Source: Georgenia yuyongxinii (GTDB lineage Bacteria > Actinomycetota > Actinomycetes > Actinomycetales > Actinomycetaceae). From it: a DNA stretch of 64,000 nt. The DNA lies in the NCBI RefSeq assembly GCF_006352065.1, contig NZ_CP040915.1:1178001-1242000 (forward strand), written 5' to 3'. Below are positions 16,037-25,072 of the stretch, piece by piece. Below the pieces are notes generated by a model, which saw nothing but the letters and a program-made list of their open reading frames with translations, did no database searches and had not been told where the DNA came from. The position numbers and the translations under genes are program-made. Every line of letters starts with the position of its first letter. Within the stretch, counting starts at the first letter, position 1.

Positions 16037-18736
16037 ATGAGTGAGGCAGCAGGACCAACGTCCCTACCGACCGCCGCCAACTCCCGTGGGGCGGCACGGC
16101 ACGACGTGCCCGATGAGATGCGCAACGACGTCCGCCTTCTCGGGGGGCTGCTCGGGGAAGTCCTACGCGAGTACGGCAAGCCCGGTCTGTACGAGGACGT
16201 CGAACGGCTGCGCGAGCTGGCCATCTCGGCCCTCGAGGCGCCCGACGGCGTCCACCTCGCCGCCGCTGAGGAGCTGGTGGCGTCGTTCAGCGCCGAGCGC
16301 GCCGAGGAGGTCGCCCGCGCCTTCACCTGCTACTTCCACCTGACCAACCTGTCCGAGGAGCTGCACCGGGTGCGCACGCTGCGCGCCCGTGAGGGAGAGA
16401 TCCCGCTGGACCAGCAGCGGCCGTCCGACTCGATCGCCGCCGCGTTCACCCACCTGGCCGCCGAGGTCGGCGAGGACGAGGCCCGCCGTCGTCTCGGTGA
16501 GCTCGAGTTCCACCCCGTGCTGACCGCCCACCCCACCGAGGCGCGTCGCAACGCCGTCGCGAGCAGCATCCGCCGCATCACCGAGCTGATGTCCGAGCGG
16601 GACGACCCGCGCTGGGGCCGTGGCGCCCTGGAGGAGAACCGCCGCCGTCTGCTGGGCGAGGTGGACAACCTGTGGCGCACCGCCCAGCTGCGCCCGGCCA
16701 ACCCCTCGCCGCTGGACGAGGTGCGCACCTCCCTGGGTGTGTTCGACTCCTCCCTCTTCGACGTCTTCACCGCCGTCTACCGCCGCCTCGATGACTGGCT
16801 GCTGGGCGAGGACCGCGGCCGGCGCGCCCCCGTCGCCCCCGCCTTCGTGCGGCTGGGCACCTGGATCGGCGGGGACCGGGACGGCAACCCGAACGTCACC
16901 GCGTCGATCACCCGGCAGGCTGCCGCGCAGTCCTCGGACCGGATCCTCGCCGCCCTGGAGCGCGTCGCCCGCGACGCCGGGCTCGGGCTCACCCTCGACG
17001 ACCGGTTCACCCCGCCCGGCAAGGAGCTGGCCGCTCTGTGGGCCCGGCAGCGCCAGCTGTCGCCCGAGGTGGCCGCGCAGGCCGCCGAGCACTCCCCGGG
17101 CGAGAGCCACCGGCAGGTGCTGCTGGTCATCGCCGAGCGGATCGCCGCGACCCGGCGCCGCGACGCCGACCTCGCCTACGGCGGCGCCGCCGAGCTGCGG
17201 CGCGACCTCGCCGTCGTGCAGGACTCCCTGGTGGCCGCCGGTGCCTCCCGGGCGGCCTACGGCCGGCTGCAGGAGCTGATCTGGCAGGTGGAGACCTTCG
17301 GGTTCCACCTCTCCGAGATGGAGGTGCGCCAGCACTCCAAGGTGCACGCCCAGACCCTGGCGTGGCTCGAGGACGCTGCGGCGGTGACGAGCCCGGCCGT
17401 TCCGCCGGAGGAGGTGCTCGACACCTTCCGCTCCGTCGCGGCCGTCCAGGCCCGGTACGGGGTGGACGCGTGCCGTCGCTACATCATCTCCTTCACCCAG
17501 TCCGCGCAGAACATCGCCGATGTCTACGCCCTCGCCGAGAGCGCGCTGGGCTCTGCGGAGGCCGCGCCCGTCCTCGACGTCATCCCCCTGTTCGAGACGT
17601 TCGACGACCTGCAGGCCGCGCCGCGCATCCTCGACGAGATGCTGGCCCTGCCTCAGGTGCAGCGGCGGCTCGAGCAGACCGGGCGACGCCTGGAGGTCAT
17701 GCTCGGCTACTCCGACTCCGCCAAGGACGTCGGCCCCGTCTCCGCCACGCTCGCGCTGTACGAGGCGCAGCAGCGCATCGCCTCGTGGGCTCGGGACAAC
17801 GACATCCGCCTCACCCAGTTCCACGGGCGCGGCGGTGCGCTCGGACGCGGCGGCGGCCCGGCCAACCGCGCCATCCTCGCGCAGCCGCCCCACTCGGTGG
17901 ACCTGAGGTTCAAGGTCACCGAGCAGGGTGAGGTCATCAACGCCCGCTACGGCAACCCGGACATCGCGGTGCGCCACATCGAGCAGGTCGCCGCGGCCAC
18001 GCTCATGGCCTCGGCGCCCTCGACCGAGCGGCGCAACGCCGAGGCGGCCGAGCGCTACGCCGACCTGGCCGCGCGCATGGATGCCGTGTCGAAGGAGCGC
18101 TTCTACGGCCTCATCCACGCCGACGGCTTCGCGCCGTGGTTCGCGGAGGTCACCCCGCAGGAGGAGATCGGGCTCCTGGCCATCGGCTCGCGTCCGTCGC
18201 GTCGCGGCCTCAGCGTGGAGTCGCTGGAGGACCTGCGCGCCATCCCGTGGAACTTCGCCTGGACCCAGGCCCGGATCAACCTCACCGGCTGGTTCGGGCT
18301 CGGCTCCGCGCTGGAGGCCGCGGGCGACCTCGACCTGCTGCGCACCGCGTACGCCGAGTGGCCGCTGCTGGCGACGATGATCGACAACGTCGAGATGTCG
18401 CTGGCCAAGACGGACCGCCGCATCGCGGTGCGCTACCTCGAGCTGGGCGGCCGGCAGGACCTCGCCGACCTGGTGCTCGCTGAGCTGGACCTGACCGCCA
18501 AGTGGGTGCTGGCCATCACCGACCACACCCGGCTGCTCGAGGGGCACCGCGTCCTCGGCCGGGCCGTGCAGCTGCGCAACCCGTACGTCGACGCGCTCTC
18601 CCTGCTGCAGCTGCGGGCGCTACGCGCGCTGCGGGACTCCTCCCGGGAGCTCAGCGAGGAGGAGGTGGCCGACCAGCACCGGCTCCTGCTCCTCACGCTC
18701 AAGGGCGTCGCGGCGGGCCTGCAGAACACCGGCTGA
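16037..18736 (+). CDS. ppc: Phosphoenolpyruvate carboxylase
   Basis: Anaplerotic fixation of bicarbonate on PEP to give oxaloacetate. 899 residues, full family length. HPVLTAHPTEARRNAV contains the catalytic His165. GTWIGGDRDGNPNVT, VMLGYSDSAKDVG and FHGRGGALGRGGGPANRAI are the other signature blocks, and the protein ends GLQNTG, the conserved tetrameric C-terminus. The ATG at 16037 is supported by a TAGCCT -10 box at 16024-16029, 7 nt before it, implying a leaderless transcript. Single gene, followed by a copy of the AGATGTCATCT repeat and a convergent tadG. Confidence 0.97.
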   Translation: MSEAAGPTSLPTAANSRGAARHDVPDEMRNDVRLLGGLLGEVLREYGKPGLYEDVERLRELAISALEAPDGVHLAAAEELVASFSAERAEEVARAFTCYFHLTNLSEELHRVRTLRAREGEIPLDQQRPSDSIAAAFTHLAAEVGEDEARRRLGELEFHPVLTAHPTEARRNAVASSIRRITELMSERDDPRWGRGALEENRRRLLGEVDNLWRTAQLRPANPSPLDEVRTSLGVFDSSLFDVFTAVYRRLDDWLLGEDRGRRAPVAPAFVRLGTWIGGDRDGNPNVTASITRQAAAQSSDRILAALERVARDAGLGLTLDDRFTPPGKELAALWARQRQLSPEVAAQAAEHSPGESHRQVLLVIAERIAATRRRDADLAYGGAAELRRDLAVVQDSLVAAGASRAAYGRLQELIWQVETFGFHLSEMEVRQHSKVHAQTLAWLEDAAAVTSPAVPPEEVLDTFRSVAAVQARYGVDACRRYIISFTQSAQNIADVYALAESALGSAEAAPVLDVIPLFETFDDLQAAPRILDEMLALPQVQRRLEQTGRRLEVMLGYSDSAKDVGPVSATLALYEAQQRIASWARDNDIRLTQFHGRGGALGRGGGPANRAILAQPPHSVDLRFKVTEQGEVINARYGNPDIAVRHIEQVAAATLMASAPSTERRNAEAAERYADLAARMDAVSKERFYGLIHADGFAPWFAEVTPQEEIGLLAIGSRPSRRGLSVESLEDLRAIPWNFAWTQARINLTGWFGLGSALEAAGDLDLLRTAYAEWPLLATMIDNVEMSLAKTDRRIAVRYLELGGRQDLADLVLAELDLTAKWVLAITDHTRLLEGHRVLGRAVQLRNPYVDALSLLQLRALRALRDSSRELSEEEVADQHRLLLLTLKGVAAGLQNTG

Positions 18737-18742
18737 CCCTCT

Positions 18743-18784
18743 CATCTCGCGCGAGATGTCATCTTCTCCGCGAGATGTCATCTT
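18743..18784 (+). repeat. AGATGTCATCT pair repeat, copy 2 (best copy)
   Basis: Units AGATGTCATCT at 18754-18764 and 18773-18783, both perfect, with spacer TCTCCGCG; start-to-start distance 19 bp. The first unit overlaps a 16-bp palindrome CATCTCGCGCGAGATG (18743-18758). The pair begins 17 nt after the ppc stop, in the orientation of ppc, between convergent genes. No other terminator is visible after ppc, so this may serve as one. Confidence 0.85.
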
Positions 18785-18852
18785 CGCCCGGGAGTTGCCA
18801 CAACGGACGACGGCGACGCCTTGGTGGCGTCGCCGTCGATCGCGCCTGATGA

Positions 18853-20247
18853 TCACCCAGGGAGTCGGAGCAGGCGGGTGTGCGGGTTGAGCTGGCTGAC
18901 CGCCGCGGCGAAGATCGAACCGAGCTCGTCGCCGTCGGCGGCACAGAAGAAGAAGTCACCGTCGCCGTTCTCGGTGTCCCGCTTGGCCGCGTCGGAGCAG
19001 TTGTTGTCGGCGTCGCTCGGGTTGCCGTCGGGGTCGGGGGAGGCCGCGGCAGCTAGGACGTTGCGCACGGGCATCCCGGACGCACAGTTTGCGCTGATGG
19101 CGTCACCGAACGCCACCGTGACGATGAGGATGCCCGCGGCCTTCGTGTTCGTCGCGACCGACGTGAAGTTGTTGCACGCGGCTGCGCCGTTCGACGTGCC
19201 GATGTCCCCGGCGACGTTCAGGGACGTGTTGCCGGCAATGTTGTTCTCGTTCGGCTGGCCGTCGGTCTCGAAGATGATGGCCTTGCGCACCTCACCGATT
19301 CGCGGCGGCAACGTGCCCACGTTGTTGGCGTCCGTGCCGAGCAGGTAGCGCGCGGACGCCTTGAGCGGTGAGGCGAGGTACGTGCCGGTGCTCGACGAGC
19401 TGAGGCAGTTCAGCCCCGCGACGAGACTGTTGCCGTTGTTCAGCGGGGGTGGCGCGCCCGGCGCCGTCGGGGTGCCGGTGTAGTCGTTGGAGAACTTCAC
19501 CGGGATCCAGGGGCCGTTGTTGTCGTTCCCGCTCGCCCGGGTGATGCACGTGTCGCCCAGACTGCTCCGGCCGATCGTGCCCAGGGCCACGTACTGCTGA
19601 TCCTTAGACATGGTCTGCAGAGTGCTCTTGATGGCGCCGACCATCAGGTTGCGGTCGGGCGTGGACATGCTCCCCGTGCGGTCGGCGACCACGACGACGT
19701 CCATCGGGTTGGGCGCCTCCCCGCCGCAGGAGCCCTTGCACGCGGTGGACGTCAGCACGCCGGTCGAGCCCTCATCGATCCCGATCGTCGGGGCGAAGGA
19801 GAACGCGACGTTCTTGTCGTCCGTCACGCTCAGGGTGTTGCAGGTGTTCCCGCTGACGGGCGGGCAGGGGATCGCGCAGATCGACTCGTTGCACTTGGCG
19901 CCGGCGATCGTGCCGGGATTGCACACCCCGGGGATCTGCGACGTCTTGACCGTCTGCGTCTGACCGGTGGAGGCGACGACACACCAGAAGGAGATGGACG
20001 GCGCCGCCTCCGGGTCGTTGGCCTGCGCGAAGGTCTGGGCAGCCGCCGTGGCTGCGACGAAGTCCGGGAGGGCGTAGGAGCCCGCCTGGGCAGCTGCGTC
20101 TAGCGCGTTGCTGAGGTTCTGTCGCTGGTGGGCCAGCATGCTGATGTCGATGGCCAGGGCCGCCGCGGCGAGCAGCACGGGAAGCAGCAGGGCCACGACG
20201 ACGGCGACCGCGCCGCGTTCGCGCGCTCGGCCCAGCTCGCGCCGCAT
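18853..20247 (-). CDS. tadG: TadG-like protein with von Willebrand factor A domain
   Basis: 464 residues. The N-terminus RERGAVAVVVALLLPVLLAA is the class of pseudopilin-like membrane anchor seen in TadE/TadG (TadE_N/RskA-type leader), then an extracytoplasmic region with eight or more Cys and a VWA domain (about residues 230-440): DVVVVADRTGSMSTPDR gives a MIDAS-type DxTxS, and AIIFETDGQPNENN a later strand. The ATG at 20247 overlaps the tadE stop by 4 nt. It is probably a surface-exposed minor component or assembly factor of the Tad pilus. Composition is richer in Asn/Thr than neighbours, as is usual for an exported protein. Confidence 0.85.
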   Translation of the reverse strand: MRRELGRARERGAVAVVVALLLPVLLAAAALAIDISMLAHQRQNLSNALDAAAQAGSYALPDFVAATAAAQTFAQANDPEAAPSISFWCVVASTGQTQTVKTSQIPGVCNPGTIAGAKCNESICAIPCPPVSGNTCNTLSVTDDKNVAFSFAPTIGIDEGSTGVLTSTACKGSCGGEAPNPMDVVVVADRTGSMSTPDRNLMVGAIKSTLQTMSKDQQYVALGTIGRSSLGDTCITRASGNDNNGPWIPVKFSNDYTGTPTAPGAPPPLNNGNSLVAGLNCLSSSSTGTYLASPLKASARYLLGTDANNVGTLPPRIGEVRKAIIFETDGQPNENNIAGNTSLNVAGDIGTSNGAAACNNFTSVATNTKAAGILIVTVAFGDAISANCASGMPVRNVLAAAASPDPDGNPSDADNNCSDAAKRDTENGDGDFFFCAADGDELGSIFAAAVSQLNPHTRLLRLPG

Positions 20248-20777
20248 CACTCGATCCTCATCTCGCTGGACTTGACGATCGTCGCATCGTTGCCCAGGCC
20301 CAGGGGCGTCAGCCACGTGTGTACGTAGCTGATCTCGACGATCGCGGTGCCGCCAGCTGCGGCATCGGCGTACGAGGCGCACTGGGCGCCCGCCGGCGTC
20401 AGGCACAACTCCGCAATCGACGTGGCCGGGAGCGCGGCACCCGGAAGGTCGCTCATCGCGTTCTTGACGACGGTCGTGATCTCGGTGGACGTGGCGCCCA
20501 GGCTTGCGACGCGAACTCCCTCACGGGCGGCGTTGCCCACGACCGACGCCGCGTTGATGTAGAGCCCGAAGTCGATGATTCCCAGAACCAGGACGATCAG
20601 GACCGGCGACACGAGCGCGAACTCGACGGCGGAGGCCCCACGCTGCGACCGGAAGAGCCACGGCTTTCTATGCGTGGCCTTCTTGCCTTCTTGTGACGCA
20701 AAGTTCCTAGGCGTCGTGGTCACCAACGGAGAGGGTCTCGTCAGCTGCGTGGGGACCAGCATCTTTGGAGTGGTCAT
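20247..20777 (-). CDS. tadE: TadE-like minor pseudopilin
   Basis: A protein with FRSQRGASAVEFALVSPVLI, the TadE/Flp prepilin motif G|ASAVEF with the conserved Glu, followed by the single membrane helix VLIVLVLGIIDFGLYI and a soluble tail with one Cys pair (ELCLTPAGAQC). The start is uncertain: the ATG at 20777 is taken; a TTG at 20837 or inner GTG are possible, and none has a clear ribosome site. Translationally coupled to tadG and divergent from flp; likely processed by the prepilin peptidase at 26912. Confidence 0.8.
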   Translation of the reverse strand: MTTPKMLVPTQLTRPSPLVTTTPRNFASQEGKKATHRKPWLFRSQRGASAVEFALVSPVLIVLVLGIIDFGLYINAASVVGNAAREGVRVASLGATSTEITTVVKNAMSDLPGAALPATSIAELCLTPAGAQCASYADAAAGGTAIVEISYVHTWLTPLGLGNDATIVKSSEMRIE

Positions 20778-21212
20778 GTTCGGAACATAGGAGCGAAGCG
20801 TCCGCGCGCGAGGGTTTTCCGAGCGATCACTTCTCAAATGACGTGGCTGGTGCTGGGCAGGGTGACGACGTCTGAGCAGGGCGGGCGACGCTTTCGACCA
20901 TTTGAGGGTGAGTGGACTGAGGGGGCGGGTCTGCCTGCGAAGATGCGCCGGTTCTCGGCTTTTATGTTGACCTTTCCAACCGTCAACAAGGCTAGCTGGC
21001 AGGGAAGTACACCCGTGTCACTCACCTCCACTGCGCATGGTTCTCACCCTAGGTCACCCGCATGATGATTTTTCGGCCGCAGAAAAGTTCGCCCCTACGA
21101 AGTGGTGCCGACGCCGCAAAGTTCTGCCACGTTTCGGTCCGTCACCGGTTCATACGGAATCGGGAAACCAGCACCGGGAACCCCCTCCCGGCGCACCTCG
21201 GAAAGGAACACC
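20778..21212. other. Divergent control region between tadE and flp
   Basis: 435 bases without a supportable gene. It is markedly less GC-rich than its surroundings (AT-rich at 20955-21010 and 21060-21180) as expected for a promoter region. It contains the inverted repeat at 20966-20987 and a good ribosome site GGAAAGGA just before flp. Promoters for both tadE/tadG and the flp operon must lie here, but exact -10 boxes are not clear. Confidence 0.55.
20966..20987. promoter_or_regulatory. Inverted repeat GTTGAC-N10-GTCAAC overlapping a possible -35 box
   Basis: GTTGAC (20966-20971) and GTCAAC (20982-20987) are exact complements. TTGACC (20967-20972) has -35 character, with GCTAGC 18 bp further. 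It could be a repressor or activator site for Tad expression. Confidence 0.35.
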
Positions 21213-21434
21213 ATGAACCGCGCAGCCGCTTACCTCGTCACCCTCTACACCGTCGTCGGCGACCGCTTCGAGAACCGGAAGGACCGCGGCGCGACCGCCG
21301 TCGAGTACGGCCTCATGGTCGGTCTCATCGCCGTGGCAATCATCGTCGTCGTCGCACTTCTCGGTCGTCAGCTCAGCGCGCTGTTCACCGAGATCACCAA
21401 CGGGCTCGCCGGCCCCTCCAAGGTCGCGGTCTGA
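21213..21434 (+). CDS. flp: Flp family type IVb pilin
   Basis: The 73-residue major pilin precursor. A 26-residue leader ends RKDRG, then the processing site G26|A27 with ATAVEYGLMVGLIAVAIIVV: Glu31 is the conserved +5 Glu, Tyr32 follows as in Flp pilins, and the rest is the polymerisation helix. ATG at 21213 preceded by GGAAAGGA. First gene of the operon that continues with cpaB to the prepilin peptidase; a 115-nt gap before cpaB contains a short dyad (CGGCGCGGTGCTC..GAGCACCGCGCCG, 21458-21490) that may limit read-through so that pilin is made in excess. Confidence 0.92.
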   Translation: MNRAAAYLVTLYTVVGDRFENRKDRGATAVEYGLMVGLIAVAIIVVVALLGRQLSALFTEITNGLAGPSKVAV

Positions 21435-21457
21435 TTCGTAACCCGAAGGCTCACTCT

Positions 21458-21490
21458 CGGCGCGGTGCTCACGCTACGAGCACCGCGCCG
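21458..21490 (+). terminator. Hairpin between flp and cpaB (attenuator-like)
   Basis: CGGCGCGGTGCTC (21458-21470) is complementary to GAGCACCGCGCCG (21478-21490) around ACGCTAC. With no T-run after it and the operon continuing, it looks like a partial terminator or mRNA-stabilising hairpin giving extra flp message. Confidence 0.6.
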
Positions 21491-21549
21491 GGTGGTCTCC
21501 CACCCCTCATCTCACGCATTGTCCCGCCGACACGTAAGGAAATGAGCTC

Positions 21550-22320
21550 ATGGCACGACGAGTCATAGCCGCCGTTGCCGCGATCCTGCTTGCCAGCGTC
21601 GGGGCGTTCGTCCTGGTCGGCTACGTCGGCGGCGCCGACCAGCGCGCGATGGCCGGGATGGCGAGCACTAGTGTTCTGGTGGTCCGCAGCCCCATCGCCC
21701 AGGGCACCCCCGCAGACCAGCTCATTGAGCTGGTCGAGCCGCGGGAGCTGCCGGCCAAGACCCTTGTCCCAGGCGCCGTCACCACCCTCGACGAGCTCAC
21801 CGGGCTCGTCGCCACCACCGACCTGCAGCCAGGTGAGCAGCTTCTCGCCGCCCGGTTCGCCAATTCCGTGACCGAGACGGCACCGCATGCCGTCGAGATT
21901 CCTGCCGGCATGCAAGAGGTCTCCGTCCTCCTCGAGCCGCAGCGGGTGGTCGGCGGGCACCTCACCGCCGGCGACACAGTCGGTGTCTTCATCTCTCTTA
22001 GTGGGGAGGTGCCCCAGACTCACCTCCTCCTGCACAAGGCGCTCGTCACGCAGGTCCAGGGCGCCGTACCTCCGCCCACGACGGAGGGCGCCGCGACCAC
22101 AGGCGCCGTACCGGCAGCGGAGTTGGCCACGACAGCGGAGTCGGCACCCCCGACCGCAGCCCCCTCTGAAAGCGTCATGGTCACCCTCGCCCTCACCGGT
22201 CCCGACGCCGAACGTCTCGTCTTCGGCTCCGAGCACGGCACCGTCTGGCTCTCCAAGCAACCCGCCGACGCCTCCACCGACGGCACCCGCATCGTTACCC
22301 CGGAGAACGTGCTCCAATGA
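21550..22320 (+). CDS. cpaB: Flp pilus assembly protein CpaB (RcpC)
   Basis: 256 residues: N-terminal membrane anchor (VIAAVAAILLASVGAFVLVG), then a SAF domain (STSVLVVRSPIAQGTPADQL, about 38-105) with the typical QPGEQLLAARF, followed by the RcpC core. A Thr/Ala/Pro-rich insert interrupts it (about 175-210). In secretin-bearing Tad systems CpaB helps the outer-membrane pore. In Gram-positives it is retained, presumably acting on the cell-wall side. The stop overlaps the cpaE start (ATGA). Confidence 0.88.
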   Translation: MARRVIAAVAAILLASVGAFVLVGYVGGADQRAMAGMASTSVLVVRSPIAQGTPADQLIELVEPRELPAKTLVPGAVTTLDELTGLVATTDLQPGEQLLAARFANSVTETAPHAVEIPAGMQEVSVLLEPQRVVGGHLTAGDTVGVFISLSGEVPQTHLLLHKALVTQVQGAVPPPTTEGAATTGAVPAAELATTAESAPPTAAPSESVMVTLALTGPDAERLVFGSEHGTVWLSKQPADASTDGTRIVTPENVLQ

Positions 22321-23513
22321 CACGCACCGTTCTGGCGACCGCCTCGGCGGAGCTCACCCAGCACCTCCATGACGCCACTCGCGGCGACTTCACCGCCCTC
22401 CCCCTCGGACCCCTCCCGCAGGAGACCACCGCACTTCTCACCGCGACCGGTGGCGAGCCCCTCGACGTCGTCGTCCTCGACGCCGCCGGCGCGACCGAGC
22501 ACGCCCTCGCTCTCGCGGCACAACTAGGCCAGGAGCACCCCACCGCAGCAGTCGTCCTCATCAGCGACGAGTGGACTGACCTCGCAGCGACCGCTTTGCG
22601 TCACGGCGTCCTCGACGTCATCCGCCCGGATGCCTCCGTCCCCGAGCTGGAGCTCGCGCTCGGCCGTGCCCGACACGTCGCCCAGCTCCGCGCCCACGCC
22701 GCACTCACCGGCATACCGGGCAACGACGCCGCCTCCAACCGCGGCCGGGTCATCAGCGTGGCCTCCCCAAAGGGTGGCGTCGGCAAGACGACGGTGTCCA
22801 CCAACCTCGCCGTCGGGCTGGCGAAGGCCGCCCCGCAGTCAGTGGTCCTGGTCGACCTCGACATCCAGTTCGGGGACGTCGCCCACGCGCTCAACCTCAC
22901 GCCCGAGTTCACCCTGGTCGACGCCGTCCGCCCCGCCGGCCATGACGCGATGGTCCTCAAGACCTACCTCACCCTCCACGAGACCGGCCTGTACGTCATC
23001 TGCGGCTCGGACAACCCGGCCGAGGCCGACGGCATCAACGCCGAGGACGTGGCCAACCTGCTCGAGCTGCTGGCCGCGGAGTTCCGGTACGTCGTCGTCG
23101 ATACCGCCCCCGGAATGTCCGAGCACACCCTCGCGGCGATGGATCACACCAACGACCTGGTGATGGTCACGAGCATGGATGTGCCCGGCGTGCGGGGACT
23201 GCGCAAGGAGCTGGACACCCTCACCGACCTCGGCATGTTCACCGACGCCCGGCACATCGTCATCAACTTCGCCGACCCGAGCCGCGGGCTCTCGGCCGCG
23301 GACGTCCGCGGCACGCTCGGCACCGACGTCGACCTCCTCCTGCCGCTGTCGAAGGCCGTCCCGGTCTCGGTCAACCAGGGCGTCCCGCTCCTGCAGAGGG
23401 GTGGGCGCGGCCCGGTGACCAAGCAGCTGCGCCGCCTCGTCGAGCGCTTCACGTCGTCCCTGGCCGCGGAGACACGGACCAGTCCCCGCCGATCCTGGGT
23501 AGGTGCACGATGA
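22317..23513 (+). CDS. cpaE: Pilus assembly protein CpaE/TadZ (ParA-like ATPase)
   Basis: 398 residues. The first 130 form a receiver-like (atypical REC) domain. The ParA/MinD-type ATPase follows: deviant Walker A VASPKGGVGKTTVSTNLAVG (about 142-160), VVLVDLDIQFGD (switch I/A' motif) and YVVVDTAPGMSEHTLAAMD (Walker B). TadZ/CpaE localises the pilus machinery to the pole in other bacteria. Coupled by overlapping ATGA at both ends to cpaB and cpaF. Confidence 0.93.
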   Translation: MTRTVLATASAELTQHLHDATRGDFTALPLGPLPQETTALLTATGGEPLDVVVLDAAGATEHALALAAQLGQEHPTAAVVLISDEWTDLAATALRHGVLDVIRPDASVPELELALGRARHVAQLRAHAALTGIPGNDAASNRGRVISVASPKGGVGKTTVSTNLAVGLAKAAPQSVVLVDLDIQFGDVAHALNLTPEFTLVDAVRPAGHDAMVLKTYLTLHETGLYVICGSDNPAEADGINAEDVANLLELLAAEFRYVVVDTAPGMSEHTLAAMDHTNDLVMVTSMDVPGVRGLRKELDTLTDLGMFTDARHIVINFADPSRGLSAADVRGTLGTDVDLLLPLSKAVPVSVNQGVPLLQRGGRGPVTKQLRRLVERFTSSLAAETRTSPRRSWVGAR

Positions 23514-25072
23514 GTCTGTCCGACCGCCTCCGCGCCAAGCAGTCCGCCGTCCCGGCCCTGCTCGAACCGTTTGCCGCACCGACGGCGGTCCCCGCACCCG
23601 CCGTTCCCTCCGGGGCTGGCGCCGCACCGGCCGCTGCCGCCGTAGCGGCTCCCGACGCAGCCGCTCTGCCGGCCGCGCCCTCACTGCCGACCGCGCCCGA
23701 CGACGGCGCATCCCGCCCGGCCGTCCGCCCCGGCTCGCTCTCCGCTCGCCACGCCGCCCCACCCGAGACTGCGCCGACCAGCGACGCGCTCGCCAAGATC
23801 AAGGAACGCGCCGCGAACGCCCTGTTCGACCGGGTCGGTGCCCGGCTGAGCGACCCGACCCTCAGTGAGGACCAGCTCCACGCGCTCGTGCGCAGCGAGC
23901 TCAACCAGGTCGTGGAGGAGGAGAAGCTGCCCCTGACGGGGGAGGAGCGCAAACGTCTCACCCGCGAGGTCAAGGACGACATCCTCGGCCTCGGCCCGCT
24001 CCAGCGCCTCCTCGACGACGAGCGCGTCACCGAGATCATGGTCAACGGCCCCGACCTGGTCTACGTCGAGCAGGACGGCAAGCTCACCCGCAGCCCCGCC
24101 CGCTTCACCTCCGAGGAGCACCTGCGGCGCATCATCGAGCGCATCGTCTCCAAGGTGGGCCGCCGCATCGACGACTCCTCGCCGCTGGTCGACGCCCGCC
24201 TCGCGGACGGCTCGCGGGTCAACGCGGTCATCCCGCCGCTGGCCTTCAGCGGCTCGTCGCTGACGATCCGCAAGTTCGCCAAGGACCCCTTCCTCGTCGA
24301 CGACCTCATCCGGTTCGGGACGATGAGCCCCGACATGGCCGTCCTGCTCCGCGCGTGCGTCGAGGCACGGCTGAACATCATCGTCTCCGGCGGCACCGGC
24401 ACCGGCAAGACCACCCTGCTCAACGTCCTGTCCTCGTTCATCCCCGACGACGAGCGCATCGTGACCATCGAGGACGCCGTCGAGCTCCAGCTCCAGCAGG
24501 AGCACGTGGTCCAGCTCGAGTCCCGCCCGCCGAACACCGAGGGCAAGGGCGAGGTCACCATCCGCGACCTCGTGCGCAACTCCCTGCGCATGCGGCCCGA
24601 CCGCATCGTCGTCGGCGAGGTCCGCGGTGGGGAGTCGCTCGACATGCTCCAGGCGATGAACACCGGCCACGACGGTTCGCTCTCGACCGTGCACGCCAAC
24701 TCTCCGCGTGACGCCATCGCCCGCCTGGAGACGCTCGTGCTCATGGCCGGCATGGACCTGCCGCTGCGGGCCATCCGCGAGCAGGTTGCCTCCGCCGTCG
24801 ACGTGATCGTCCAGCTCACCCGGCTGCGCGACGGCACGCGCCGGGTCACCGCGATCACGGAGATCCACGGCCTGGAGGGCGACAAGGTCACCCTGCAGGA
24901 CGCGTTCGTCTTCGACTACGGCGCCGGCGTCGACGCCGTCACCGGCAAGTTCCTCGGCACCACCGTCCCGACCGGGATGCGGCCACGCTTCACGGACCGC
25001 TTCGCCGACCTCGGCATCGCGCTGCCACCGCACATCTTCGCCACCCCGGCCCTCGGAAGGGCAGCGCGATGA
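23510..25072 (+). CDS. cpaF: Tad secretion ATPase CpaF/TadA
   Basis: The 520-residue VirB11-like hexameric ATPase that powers pilin polymerisation. After an Ala/Pro-rich N-terminus (1-90) comes a three-helix region, then the ATPase: NIIVSGGTGTGKTTLLNVLS (Walker A, about 287-306), RIVTIEDAVELQLQQEHVV (Asp box), RMRPDRIVVGEVRGGESLD (Walker B) and GHDGSLSTVHANSPRDA (His box). All motifs intact. It overlaps cpaE and tadB by 4 nt. Cytoplasmic face, partner of TadB and TadC. Confidence 0.95.
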   Translation: MSLSDRLRAKQSAVPALLEPFAAPTAVPAPAVPSGAGAAPAAAAVAAPDAAALPAAPSLPTAPDDGASRPAVRPGSLSARHAAPPETAPTSDALAKIKERAANALFDRVGARLSDPTLSEDQLHALVRSELNQVVEEEKLPLTGEERKRLTREVKDDILGLGPLQRLLDDERVTEIMVNGPDLVYVEQDGKLTRSPARFTSEEHLRRIIERIVSKVGRRIDDSSPLVDARLADGSRVNAVIPPLAFSGSSLTIRKFAKDPFLVDDLIRFGTMSPDMAVLLRACVEARLNIIVSGGTGTGKTTLLNVLSSFIPDDERIVTIEDAVELQLQQEHVVQLESRPPNTEGKGEVTIRDLVRNSLRMRPDRIVVGEVRGGESLDMLQAMNTGHDGSLSTVHANSPRDAIARLETLVLMAGMDLPLRAIREQVASAVDVIVQLTRLRDGTRRVTAITEIHGLEGDKVTLQDAFVFDYGAGVDAVTGKFLGTTVPTGMRPRFTDRFADLGIALPPHIFATPALGRAAR

